From Pseudarthrobacter siccitolerans (GTDB taxonomy: Bacteria > Actinomycetota > Actinomycetes > Actinomycetales > Micrococcaceae): a stretch of DNA of 64,000 bases. This document shows positions 16,726-24,714 of this stretch, piece after piece (the stretch's first letter is position 1; the number at the start of each line of letters is the position of its first letter). The position numbers were made by a program, and so were the translations under genes. Location of the stretch: contig NZ_JAUSXB010000001.1 in NCBI RefSeq assembly GCF_030823375.1, positions 2,294,001 through 2,358,000 on the forward strand, read 5' to 3'. The notes beneath the pieces are model-generated. The model made no database searches. It was not told the DNA's origin and was given only the letters and a program-made list of their open reading frames with translations.

Positions 16726-18188
16726 GCCGTCAGCCTGGCCACGTTGTCCACGTACCGCCTGGCCAGGGGCCGCTGGAGCCAGTCGGCCAGCCTGAGCTCG
16801 TGCGAAATGTCCCGGTACGTGTCTTCGACCGCGCGCATCTTGGTGACGATGTCCTCGCCCAGCAGCATCACGGACACTTCAAGATTGAGCGAGAACGAGC
16901 GCATGTCCATGTTGCTGGAGCCGAGCACCGCAACCTCGTCGTCGATGGTGAAGTGCTTGGCGTGGAGCACAAAGGGAGCTTTGTACAGGTAGATCCGGAC
17001 GCCGGCCTCCAGCAGGGCCTCGTAGTACGAGCTCTGGGCGTGGTGGACCAGGAACTGGTCGCCCTTCTCCGAGACGAACAGCTCCACGTCCACACCCCGC
17101 TGGGCGGCAGTGGTGATGGCATAGAGCAGGGAATCGTCCGGTACGAAATACGGGCTGCAGATGGAAATCCGCTGCTGGGCCGAATAAATGAGGGTGTTGA
17201 ACAGCCGCAGGTTGTTTTCGGTGATGAAGCCGGGGCCGCTGGGCACCACCTGGGCGGTGACGTTGCCGGGGTGGGGGTTGGTCGGAAGCTGCAGCTGGTG
17301 CTCCAGGGACTCGTCGGTTTCGCTCAGCCAGTCGGTGGCGAAAACCACGTTCAGGGTGGTGACGATGGGCCCGCGCAGGCAGGCCATCAGCTCCACCCAT
17401 TCGCGGCCGGCTTTCCGGTGCCGGGGGTTGTTGTAGGAGGGCTCAATCAGGTTCTGCGACCCGGTGAAGGCCACTTCGCCGTCGATCACCATGATCTTGC
17501 GGTGGTTGCGCAGGTCCGGCCGGCGCCACTGGCCGTGGATGGGCAGCAGCGGGAGCATCCGCTTCCACTGGATTTTTCCGGCCCGGAGCCGTTTGAGCAG
17601 GTTCCGGTAGCCCTTCACTCGGAGGGTGCCAATGTGGTCAAACAGCACCCGGACTTCCACCCCGCGCTCCGCGGCTTCCTCCAGGGCTGTCATCAGGTCG
17701 TCGGTGATGTGGTCCGTGCTCATGATGTAGAACTCGGCGTTGACGAACTTCTTCGCCTTCCGCACCGCCTTGGTCATCTCAAGGATCGAATCCGGATACC
17801 CGGGGATCAGGTCCACTGAGTTGCCGTCCACCATGGGCAAGGAGCCCAGCCGCCGGTTAAGCTCCGCCGCGGACCGCACCCAGTCCGGGCCCGGGTAGTC
17901 GCTTTCGACGTCGGCCAGCGCCGAGATACCGGCCCGCACCCTGTCGTTGACATCCTGCTGCTGCTGCCGCCGGCGGCTGGACAGCTTGAAGTTGCCGAAC
18001 AGCAGGAACAGGATGATGCCGACGAACGGGACAAAGAAAATGCCCAGCAGCCATGCCATTGCGGTGGTGGGCCGCCGGTTGCCCGGAATGATGCCTACGG
18101 CGAGCACCCTGATCACCAGGTCGGCGACGCCCAGCAGCACCACCACCCACATCGGCGCGGTGCCGGCAAGCGAAAATGGCCACAACAC
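16713..18188 (-). CDS. cls: Cardiolipin synthase (phospholipase D family)
   Basis: A membrane enzyme that joins two phosphatidylglycerol molecules to cardiolipin and glycerol, or a close relative. Two N-terminal membrane segments (VVVLLGVADLVIRVLAVGII and TAMAWLLGIFFVPFVGIILFLLFG) precede two PLD motifs, HRKIMVIDGEVAFTGSQN and HAKHFTIDDEVAVLGSSN. The frame is open to 18266. GTG 18188 is preferred because GGGGGT lies about 8 nt upstream and the first helix then starts near the N-terminus; this gives 491 residues, close to the usual ~480. ATG 18152 is another option. The stop lies within a 15-bp tandem repeat. Confidence 0.92.
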   Translation of the reverse strand: MLWPFSLAGTAPMWVVVLLGVADLVIRVLAVGIIPGNRRPTTAMAWLLGIFFVPFVGIILFLLFGNFKLSSRRRQQQQDVNDRVRAGISALADVESDYPGPDWVRSAAELNRRLGSLPMVDGNSVDLIPGYPDSILEMTKAVRKAKKFVNAEFYIMSTDHITDDLMTALEEAAERGVEVRVLFDHIGTLRVKGYRNLLKRLRAGKIQWKRMLPLLPIHGQWRRPDLRNHRKIMVIDGEVAFTGSQNLIEPSYNNPRHRKAGREWVELMACLRGPIVTTLNVVFATDWLSETDESLEHQLQLPTNPHPGNVTAQVVPSGPGFITENNLRLFNTLIYSAQQRISICSPYFVPDDSLLYAITTAAQRGVDVELFVSEKGDQFLVHHAQSSYYEALLEAGVRIYLYKAPFVLHAKHFTIDDEVAVLGSSNMDMRSFSLNLEVSVMLLGEDIVTKMRAVEDTYRDISHELRLADWLQRPLARRYVDNVARLTATVQ

Positions 18189-18283
18189 GTGAATAACCCC
18201 CGGAAGACTCCGCTCCCGGCGGACGGTTTCCGGCCAGGGCACTCTGCCCAGCTTATCCGCGGGCACCGCACTAAGCTGGACCC

Positions 18284-19210
18284 ATGACCTCTCCAGCCAA
18301 CGTGGTTCTCGTATTCCTCGATCCTGCTTTCCCCGACGGCCGGTTTGCTGATGCTTCCCAGCCCCAGTTGCTGGTGACGGACCTGGGCGCCACCCGGGGC
18401 GACGGAATCTTTGAGACCATGCACGCTGTGGGCGGCACAGTGCGGAAGATCCAGGCGCACCTGGACCGCCTTGCCGGTTCCGCGGAAGCGCTGGACCTGG
18501 CCATCCCCACAGAGGACGAGTGGCGCCGCGCCATCAGCGCCGCAGTCTCTGAGCACCGGTCCCGGCATCTGCCCACCTCCGCCCCTGATGAACTGGCAGT
18601 AAAGCTGGTGGTGACCCGCGGGGTGGAAGGTGCTCCGGCGCCCACGTCCTGGGTCCAGGTATCCCCTGCCGGCGCAGGCCTGCGCCGGCAGCGTGAGACG
18701 GGCATCGACGTCATCCTGCTGGACCGCGGCTACGACAGTCATGTTGCGGAACGCGCGCCGTGGCTGCTGCTGGGCGCGAAGACGCTCTCCTACGCCGTCA
18801 ACATGGCAGCCCTTCGCTACGCCCACAAACAGGGCGCGGACGACGTCATCTTTACGTCCTCCGACGGCCGTGTCCTTGAAGGCCCCACGTCCACCGTGCT
18901 GATGGCACACGTGAAAACGTCCGACGACGGGAGGCCCGTAAAGCGCCTCGTCACGCCCCTGCTGGACAGCGGAATCCTCCCCGGCACCTCCCAGGGTGCG
19001 CTGTTCGCCGCGGCAAAGGCTGCCGGCTGGGAGTTGGGCTACGGCCCGCTTGAGCCGCAGGATCTCCTGGACGCCGACGCCGTCTGGCTGATTTCGAGTG
19101 TGCGGATGCTGGCGCCGGTAAACCGGATCGACGGCAAGGAAATCGGCACGCCGTCCCTGCAAAAAGAGCTGACTGCCGAACTGAACGAACTGTTCGCCGG
19201 CATTCAATAA
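18284..19210 (+). CDS. pabC: Class IV aminotransferase, aminodeoxychorismate lyase-like
   Basis: A 308-residue PLP enzyme of fold type IV. Lys166 in LLLGAKTLSYAVNM is the PLP lysine. The motif DDVIFTSSDGRVLEGPTSTV is typical of aminodeoxychorismate lyase and D-amino/branched-chain aminotransferases. With pabB on the same strand 1.7 kb away, the best guess is PabC, which releases pyruvate from aminodeoxychorismate to give p-aminobenzoate. The ATG has TAAGCT exactly 6 nt upstream and no Shine-Dalgarno. cls lies between pabB and pabC on the opposite strand. Confidence 0.82.
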   Translation: MTSPANVVLVFLDPAFPDGRFADASQPQLLVTDLGATRGDGIFETMHAVGGTVRKIQAHLDRLAGSAEALDLAIPTEDEWRRAISAAVSEHRSRHLPTSAPDELAVKLVVTRGVEGAPAPTSWVQVSPAGAGLRRQRETGIDVILLDRGYDSHVAERAPWLLLGAKTLSYAVNMAALRYAHKQGADDVIFTSSDGRVLEGPTSTVLMAHVKTSDDGRPVKRLVTPLLDSGILPGTSQGALFAAAKAAGWELGYGPLEPQDLLDADAVWLISSVRMLAPVNRIDGKEIGTPSLQKELTAELNELFAGIQ

Positions 19211-19377
19211 ACTCCAGGACTTTCAGGACGGTCCGGCGGAATACTCGAAGCGCTCCAGGACCGCGCTGCCGCCGCCCGCGCTGACACCGATCACGCGGCC
19301 GGTAAATCCCCCGGCAAGCAGACATTCAGCGGGCAAGGCATAGTCACCGGACGAAGATTGGCCTTAGTGTGTGGTTC

Positions 19378-19842
19378 ATGACTTCTGACGCGGGACCTGC
19401 CGGGAAACTGTCCTTTGATGAATGCTGGGAACTTCTCGAAGGTGACACCCTGGGCCGGCTCGGCTTGACGGTGGACGGACACCCCGAAATTTTCCCGGTC
19501 AACTATGTGGTGCACCGCGGGAGCATTGTCTTCAGGACGTCCGGCGTCACCAAGCTGTGGAATGCCAGGGCGGAACGGCCGGCGGCCCTAGAGATCGACG
19601 GCTACGACGCCCACACCGAAGAGGCATGGAGCGTAGTGGTGCGCGGGGACACGGACATCATCGAGGACCAGGCTGACAAGGATGCCGTGGACAGCCTGGG
19701 GCTGGAGCCGTGGCAGCCGGGCGAGAAAGCCCACTACATCAGGTTGACAGCCCGGGCACTGACGGGCCGCCGCTTCAAGGTGAACAAACCGGACATCTGG
19801 AACACCCGCACCACAGACCGGCGCCGCGCTTCTTTCGAGTAG
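19378..19842 (+). CDS. Pyridoxamine 5'-phosphate oxidase-like FMN-binding protein
   Basis: A 154-residue split-barrel flavoprotein of the PPOX-like group. Typical features are SFDECWELLEGDTLGRLGLTVDGHPEIFPVNYVV at the N-terminus and IVFRTSGVTKLWNARAERPAALEID in the middle. Members bind FMN, F420 or haem; true pyridoxamine oxidase activity is unlikely for this short form. The start at ATG 19378 is supported by TAGTGT 7 nt upstream (19365-19370); a GTG at 19369 is also in frame. The gap 19211-19364 holds no visible gene. Confidence 0.88.
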   Translation: MTSDAGPAGKLSFDECWELLEGDTLGRLGLTVDGHPEIFPVNYVVHRGSIVFRTSGVTKLWNARAERPAALEIDGYDAHTEEAWSVVVRGDTDIIEDQADKDAVDSLGLEPWQPGEKAHYIRLTARALTGRRFKVNKPDIWNTRTTDRRRASFE

Positions 19843-19862
19843 CTGCTGACCGCGCCGGGATG

Positions 19863-20573
19863 CTAGGCGGGCGAAGCGGCCGGGTGCTCTGAGAGCTGCG
19901 CTTCAAGCCCGGACAGCAGGATGGTCAGTCCCTGGTCCAGCTCTGTCTCGCCGTCGTATTCTGAAAGGTCCGGAGCCAATGCCCTCAGCCGGGGGAACTC
20001 CTTGGCGGGCAGCCGGTGCAGGCCGAGCCGCAGCAGTGCTTCGTTTTCTTCCGGATCCACCACATATTCCTGCAGTTCGTTCAGGATGTGGCCGTAGAGG
20101 AAGCCGTAGTAGGCGCGGTAGACGTGCAGGGCACCGGCGGGGTTGAACCCTGCCCCGATCAGCAGGGAGAGGATCTGTTCCAGCGGACGCAGGGTGCCCA
20201 GCGGCCTCAGCCCCAGTGGGGTGGAGAGGGGCCTGGTGACCAGCAGCGGCACCACGTTGGGGTGCTGGAGCGCGAGCAGCCGCAGGTTGTGGGCGATGCT
20301 GCGGAGCTGTTCTTTCCAGTCCGGGTCCTCGGGATGGATGGGGAGCTGGTTGAGGACCAGTTCGGACACTCCGTCAAGCAATGCTGCCCGGTTCTCCGCG
20401 TAGCGGTAGAGGCTCATGGGGTCACGGCCCAGTTCCTGGCCCAAACGGCGCATTGTCAGCGCATCCAGGCCTTCAGCGTCCACCAGTTCGAGCGCTTTGG
20501 CCAGCACCAGTTCACGGCTGAGCGGAGCCTTCCGGCCGCGTTCTTCGGTGCGTGAGGGCTTCGGGGAGGACAT
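19863..20573 (-). CDS. TetR-family regulator
   Basis: A 236-residue repressor. The helix-turn-helix is at about residues 19-65 (LSRELVLAKALELVDAEGLDALTMRRLGQELGRDPMSLYRYAENRAALLDG), and the C-terminal half resembles the TetR_C ligand-binding domain (LRSIAHNLRLLALQHPNVVPLLVTRP). Upstream, GTCTACAGCGTAGAC (20658-20672) is a strong candidate operator, resembling classical tetracycline/TetR_C operators in its GTCTA core. No efflux gene is adjacent, so the regulated target may be only itself, the small gene at 20807, or a distant locus. Confidence 0.92.
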   Translation of the reverse strand: MSSPKPSRTEERGRKAPLSRELVLAKALELVDAEGLDALTMRRLGQELGRDPMSLYRYAENRAALLDGVSELVLNQLPIHPEDPDWKEQLRSIAHNLRLLALQHPNVVPLLVTRPLSTPLGLRPLGTLRPLEQILSLLIGAGFNPAGALHVYRAYYGFLYGHILNELQEYVVDPEENEALLRLGLHRLPAKEFPRLRALAPDLSEYDGETELDQGLTILLSGLEAQLSEHPAASPA

Positions 20574-20644
20574 GTGTTTACCGTTCTGGAGCCGTCAGCA
20601 AGTGGGGTGCCCGAAGGTAATTCCAGACGCTTGCCGTATTTGTA

Positions 20645-20672
20645 GTCTACGGGTAAAGTCTACAGCGTAGAC
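20645..20672. promoter_or_regulatory. TetR operator: palindrome plus extra half-site
   Basis: GTCTACAGCGTAGAC (20658-20672; arms GTCTAC/GTAGAC, 3-nt centre) with an additional GTCTAC copy at 20645-20650, 13 nt away in direct orientation. It lies about 70-100 nt upstream of the tetR-like start and before the gene at 20807, so it could control both directions. Confidence 0.75.
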
Positions 20673-20806
20673 AAGGTGTTAGCGCCATCTTGCACCCATC
20701 GATTCCCGAAGATTCGATTAACGCTCCATTGCCTTGTGCAGGCTTTGAGGTTCCCGCTGCTGTAGCCGAACGGCGGCACCCACGCACCTAGCGAAGGGAC
20801 GCCGTC

Positions 20807-21061
20807 ATGGCACATTCGCAGTTCGACACTTTCCTCCAGGAAGCCACCCAGCTGGATAAGGCCTACGATCACAGCCTCGACGACGACCGGCTTTACGGCC
20901 TGTACACCAGCTGGTGCTTCATCAACCAGCAGACGCCCGGCCAGGAGTCCGTTTTCTGGGCAGCCATGAAACACCGTATGCCGGCGGGCCACAACGGCCT
21001 GCGCATGAAGGGCCCGGCAGCCGCCGACTACATCCTGACAAGCTACCCCGGCCTCGTTTAG
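20807..21061 (+). CDS. Small hypothetical protein
   Basis: An 84-residue soluble protein with no signal peptide or membrane segment. It is rich in aromatic residues (LYGLYTSWCFINQQ, ESVFWAAMKHRMP), suggesting a compact helical fold. GAAGGGA precedes the ATG at 20807 and a strong terminator follows the stop. I do not recognise a named family. Its position across from a TetR gene with a shared operator region suggests that repressor may control it. Confidence 0.75.
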   Translation: MAHSQFDTFLQEATQLDKAYDHSLDDDRLYGLYTSWCFINQQTPGQESVFWAAMKHRMPAGHNGLRMKGPAAADYILTSYPGLV

Positions 21062-21074
21062 GGTCTGGCACATG

Positions 21075-21119
21075 AAAAGGCGTGAAGCGCTTCCCGGCAG
21101 GAAGCGCTTCACGCCTTTT
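21075..21119. terminator. Bidirectional intrinsic terminator
   Basis: A perfect 20-bp inverted repeat (21075-21094 with 21100-21119, 5-nt loop) with AAAA at the left edge and TTTT, then more T, at the right. It sits between the convergent small gene and the OpgC-like gene and can stop transcription from both sides. Confidence 0.9.
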
Positions 21120-21156
21120 CGTTTTTTCAGCTCTCTATCCTTCTCCGACTGTCGCC

Positions 21157-23811
21157 TCAGGTCGGAATGATCCGGAAGAGGAACCGCGTCCGGACCATCA
21201 CGCACAGGAGCCCCAGGACAAGCGCGCAGGCCGCCGTATTAATCCAAATGTCGCCTTGGCGCAGCGCCGGGATGTTGGCGATCACCGCGATCAGCACCAC
21301 GTGGATGATGAAGACGTACAGGGTTGCCCGGCCCAGGGGAATCAGGAACCAGCCCAGGGCGCGGGCCACCGGTTTCCAGTAGGCCGTGAGGAATGCGTAG
21401 GCGGCCACCACCAGCACCAGGACGTTGAGGAGCCGGCCCGGGGCCAGATAAGTGCGGCCGAAGAAGAGGTCATACATGGTCCGGTAGGCCGTGTCCGGAA
21501 CAATCGCGAGCCGCATATCAAAGGCGTTGGCCAGGTACGGGTTGCCCCAGGACAGGAACGCGAAAGCGAAGGCGGCCGCAGTGCAGGCGGCCACTGCCCA
21601 GGTGTGGTCAGTCAGCCACGAAACAATGCGGTGGCGGTGGAAGCCCGCCACCAGGCCGATCACGAAAAGGACCTGCCACACCAGCAGCGGGAAAGAGTCC
21701 TCGAACTGCGAGGGCAGGATCCGGAACCGGGTGGCCGCGCCCACTGCGTACACGGCCAGCGTGGCGCCGAGCACCCATACTGCCTTGCCGCGGTTGAGTG
21801 CGGCAAGGATCAGCGGGCTGACGAGCAGCAGCACCACGTACAGGCCCATCACGTTGAACTGCCACGGGCCGAACTGCAGCAGCAGGATGGCCGGCAGGAC
21901 CTGCGGCGGTACGGGGAACTGGAACAGCGATTCCATTCCGGCGTAGAGGTCGTAGGTCCGGCCGGCGCCATTGTGCCCCGCCCCGCCGGTTCCCTGGTCA
22001 ACGTAGGTGGTCAGTGCATCACTCTGGAACAGGGGCAGCAGCGAGATCAGGAAAACGCCGATCAGCACCGCCAGGGCCGTCAGGTAAAGCTTCCCCGCAC
22101 GGCGGGAGGTCAGGTCCACCACCGTCCCAAAGTCCCGGTTGACCCGGGGCCCGTACACCATGCCCACCACCAGCCCCGAGAAGAGGACAAAAAGTTCGGC
22201 CCCGGAAACGAAACCCACCGCCTCCTGCGTGAGCAGCTGGAACAACGATGTCATGCCCAGGTGGTTCACCACCACAAACACAATGGCCATGCCGCGCAGC
22301 AGGTCCACCCGCGAATCCCTGCTTGAGGGATCGGTGTAGCCCCAGGCTGTTGCGGCATTGACCCGCCGGGGGATCTGCCAAAGCGCCACCAGGAGGATGA
22401 TCAACGCCGCTCCCACGGTCCAGGCAGCCGCCCCCGGGAGGGTGTTGGCGCGGACGTATCCGCTGCCGGCAGCGATTTCGGTGGCAGGACCGGTCACCAT
22501 GGGGGAAGCCTCGAGCCGGTCCAGGGCGGCAGCAGCAACCGCAGGATTCCCGGTGACCAGCCAGTCGATGCTGGCCACCCCCGTGTCCCTGGTGCTGGTC
22601 CGCTCATCCCAGGCCACTGCCGACGTGCCGGCGAAGTCCGTGGACGTGGCCGCATCCAGGACCTGGTCCCACCAGCCGACTTTGATGTCCACGTCGGAAG
22701 CGCCGCCGGAGGCCGGGCTGTAGAACGCGGAGGTCTGCAGCAGGAACGGCTTGTCCTTGCCGGACGCATAAGTCGCGTAGAAGTTTTCCCCGCCGGAGGC
22801 CGTGAGCATCTCCTGGAGTTCGTTCTGCCGGGGAACGGTGTTGACCGCCGCGCCGCCGGCAGTGTCGTCGTGGAAAGCGGCCAGGCCCACCCAGTCCACG
22901 GCATCGTCCCCCGGATAGTACGGGGCGTAGGCCGCATCGGAGCCGTTCCACACGCCGTCACCGTTGGTATCGAGCAGGGCGAAGCCATCGCTGCCCGGCA
23001 CAGGGGCGTTCCGGTGCCGGTCAAACGGATAGTCCTTCCTCAGGTACGGCTCCCACACCATCGGTGGGCGGCTGCCGTCGGTATCTTCAAAGGCTGCGGC
23101 GACGGCCTGGAAGGCGGACCGGTAAGCGGCAGGCTGCTGGCCCCACTCCACCCAGCTGGCATTCATGTCGGGGGCAAAGCGGATCAGCACCTGGCCCTTG
23201 AAGTCCGCCGTCAGCCTCCGCACGTCGCCGGCGAATGATGCGGCAGCTTCAGCGGTAACCTGGTCAAGCGGAACGTTGGGCTTCACCGTGAGCATCGCGT
23301 GGGCGCCCTGCATCCCGGACTGCTCCAGGAAGCCCCGGATGTCGTTCTCCTCCGATCCACGGAAGGGCAACGCGATGTCGTGCCCGAAAAGCGCCGGCGA
23401 CGCGCCGAACCTCTCCGTAAAACCGGCCGCCGTGTCCTCGCCCCATTCGAGGACAGCGCCCAACAGCGGTTTGCCCTCACCCGGGAAGGTGTCTGCAGCA
23501 TGGGCAGCTCCGGCGGGCAGCACCACTGCCAGGAGGGCAATCGTCACCGCGGCAAGAAGGGCAGCACCCCCGCGGACAGCCGACTGGCGGGTATGTTGTC
23601 CCCGGAAATTTTGCCAATGGAGTTGCGTGGGACGGCTCTCCAGCACGGCGGCTCGTGGCGTGCTGATGGGGACCCCCAGGAATTTTGCTCCGACGGCGCG
23701 GCGGCGCCCTGACAAGAACCCTATCTGGCGTGGAAAGCCGCGGCGGGCGTCGGTCGGCTTCGCTGCCCGTGGCGGTTCCCGCCGTCGTACGTTCCAGGAA
23801 CCGCCGCGCAA
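21157..23811 (-). CDS. Fusion: GH26-like domain + OpgC-type membrane acyltransferase
   Basis: An 884-residue frame. After a signal-like stretch (LLAAVTIALLAVVLPAGAAHA), a GH26-like (mannanase-type) extracellular domain covers about residues 105-450, including VLIRFAPDMNASWVEWG. In GH26 the catalytic acid is Glu in the HEMN motif; here it is Asp (PDMN). After one helix, an OpgC/acyltransferase-like domain follows with about ten helices (DLLRGMAIVFVVVNHLGM, IIHVVLIAVIA). The likely role is modification of a cell-surface polysaccharide. The start is uncertain: the frame opens at a TTG at 23811 and the true start may be up to about 250 nt further in. Confidence 0.82.
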   Translation of the reverse strand: MRGGSWNVRRREPPRAAKPTDARRGFPRQIGFLSGRRRAVGAKFLGVPISTPRAAVLESRPTQLHWQNFRGQHTRQSAVRGGAALLAAVTIALLAVVLPAGAAHAADTFPGEGKPLLGAVLEWGEDTAAGFTERFGASPALFGHDIALPFRGSEENDIRGFLEQSGMQGAHAMLTVKPNVPLDQVTAEAAASFAGDVRRLTADFKGQVLIRFAPDMNASWVEWGQQPAAYRSAFQAVAAAFEDTDGSRPPMVWEPYLRKDYPFDRHRNAPVPGSDGFALLDTNGDGVWNGSDAAYAPYYPGDDAVDWVGLAAFHDDTAGGAAVNTVPRQNELQEMLTASGGENFYATYASGKDKPFLLQTSAFYSPASGGASDVDIKVGWWDQVLDAATSTDFAGTSAVAWDERTSTRDTGVASIDWLVTGNPAVAAAALDRLEASPMVTGPATEIAAGSGYVRANTLPGAAAWTVGAALIILLVALWQIPRRVNAATAWGYTDPSSRDSRVDLLRGMAIVFVVVNHLGMTSLFQLLTQEAVGFVSGAELFVLFSGLVVGMVYGPRVNRDFGTVVDLTSRRAGKLYLTALAVLIGVFLISLLPLFQSDALTTYVDQGTGGAGHNGAGRTYDLYAGMESLFQFPVPPQVLPAILLLQFGPWQFNVMGLYVVLLLVSPLILAALNRGKAVWVLGATLAVYAVGAATRFRILPSQFEDSFPLLVWQVLFVIGLVAGFHRHRIVSWLTDHTWAVAACTAAAFAFAFLSWGNPYLANAFDMRLAIVPDTAYRTMYDLFFGRTYLAPGRLLNVLVLVVAAYAFLTAYWKPVARALGWFLIPLGRATLYVFIIHVVLIAVIANIPALRQGDIWINTAACALVLGLLCVMVRTRFLFRIIPT

Positions 23812-23900
23812 TCACCCAAGCTGCTTCAGCGGCGCTTCAGTTACGGAACATGACGACGACGGCGGTGCGGCCCCGCGCGCCAAGTGTTACGTTTTTGGGG

Positions 23901-23985
23901 AGTAATGAGTACCGGTGCCAAGCCCTGACTGGCCGGTCGGCAACCCTCCTTCCGCGGCGGGGTGCCTCAGGTGAATACTCGGCAT
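23901..23985 (+). promoter_or_regulatory. SAM-IV type riboswitch
   Basis: The leader has the conserved core of actinobacterial SAM-IV riboswitches: AATGAGTACCGG at the 5' side, GGCCGGTCGGCAACC, CCTCC pairing across CCGC with GGCGGGGTGCC, and TCAGGTGA pairing back to CCTGA. The 5' GAGTA and 3' TACTC close the first stem. SAM binding would lower expression of the downstream DUF1737-rhodanese-metZ operon. Its position before a sulfhydrylase gene agrees with this. Confidence 0.85.
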
Positions 23986-24028
23986 ATCGACCGATTCGAG
24001 CTGCAAGCGTGAGAGAAGGAGATCCGTC

Positions 24029-24307
24029 ATGTCTGACGCACCTGCCCCTGAAGAGAAATTGTCCTACCGCCTCATCAGCGGGCCGGATGACCGTGCGTTC
24101 TGTGAGCGGATCTCGGCCGCGCTGGCAGAGGGGTATGTGCTGCACGGAAGCCCCGCAGCAACCTTCAACGGCAGCAGCGTCATTGTGGCCCAGGCTGTAG
24201 TCCTGCCGGCCGCCATCGCGTCCGCGGATGCCGCCGTCGCCACTGCCGTTGATGACCTTGAAGCAGCCAGCGAAGACCTCGAGTTCGACGGCGAGGGCCA
24301 CGCATGA
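24029..24307 (+). CDS. DUF1737-domain protein
   Basis: A 92-residue protein. The first half (YRLISGPDDRAFCERISAALAEGYVLHGSPAATFNGSSVIVAQAVV) matches the short DUF1737 fold, which usually predicts binding of a small ligand or partner; its function is unknown. The last 35 residues are Ala/Asp/Glu-rich. GAAGGAG precedes the ATG, and the stop overlaps the rhodanese start by 4 nt. It is the first gene of a methionine-related operon under a SAM riboswitch. Confidence 0.88.
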   Translation: MSDAPAPEEKLSYRLISGPDDRAFCERISAALAEGYVLHGSPAATFNGSSVIVAQAVVLPAAIASADAAVATAVDDLEAASEDLEFDGEGHA

Positions 24308-24714
24308 GCTATGCAGGAGACCTCACCCCCCAGGAAGCCTGGGACAAGCTGCAGCAGGGCGCCATCCTCGTGGACGTGCGCACCGAGGGCGAATGGGCCC
24401 ACATCGGCATCCCCGACACAAAGGCCACGGACAATGATCCGCTGTTCATCCAGTGGACCTTCCCGGGCGGCATTCCCAACCCTGATTTCATCAAGGACCT
24501 GAGCCTGCAGGCCCCCGACAATCCTTCAACTGAGCTGCTCTTCCTCTGCCGCTCCGGGCAGCGTTCCATCGCTGCCGCAACCGCCGCCACGCAGGCCGGC
24601 TTCACCTCCTACAACGTGCTGGAGGGCTTCGAAGGCGAGCCGGACCGCTATGGAGAGCGCACCGTCAACGGCTGGAAAAACCGCGGCCTGCCAACCAACC
24701 TGGGAAAGAACTAA
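24304..24714 (+). CDS. Rhodanese-like sulfurtransferase
   Basis: A 136-residue single rhodanese domain. Cys82 in LFLCRSGQRS is the expected persulfide-carrying residue; IVDVRTEGEWA-like ILVDVRTEGEWAHIGIP is the first motif. It could carry sulfur for the next gene product, the homocysteine-forming sulfhydrylase. It is coupled to the DUF1737 gene by a 4-nt overlap, and metZ starts on the base after its stop. Confidence 0.93.
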   Translation: MSYAGDLTPQEAWDKLQQGAILVDVRTEGEWAHIGIPDTKATDNDPLFIQWTFPGGIPNPDFIKDLSLQAPDNPSTELLFLCRSGQRSIAAATAATQAGFTSYNVLEGFEGEPDRYGERTVNGWKNRGLPTNLGKN

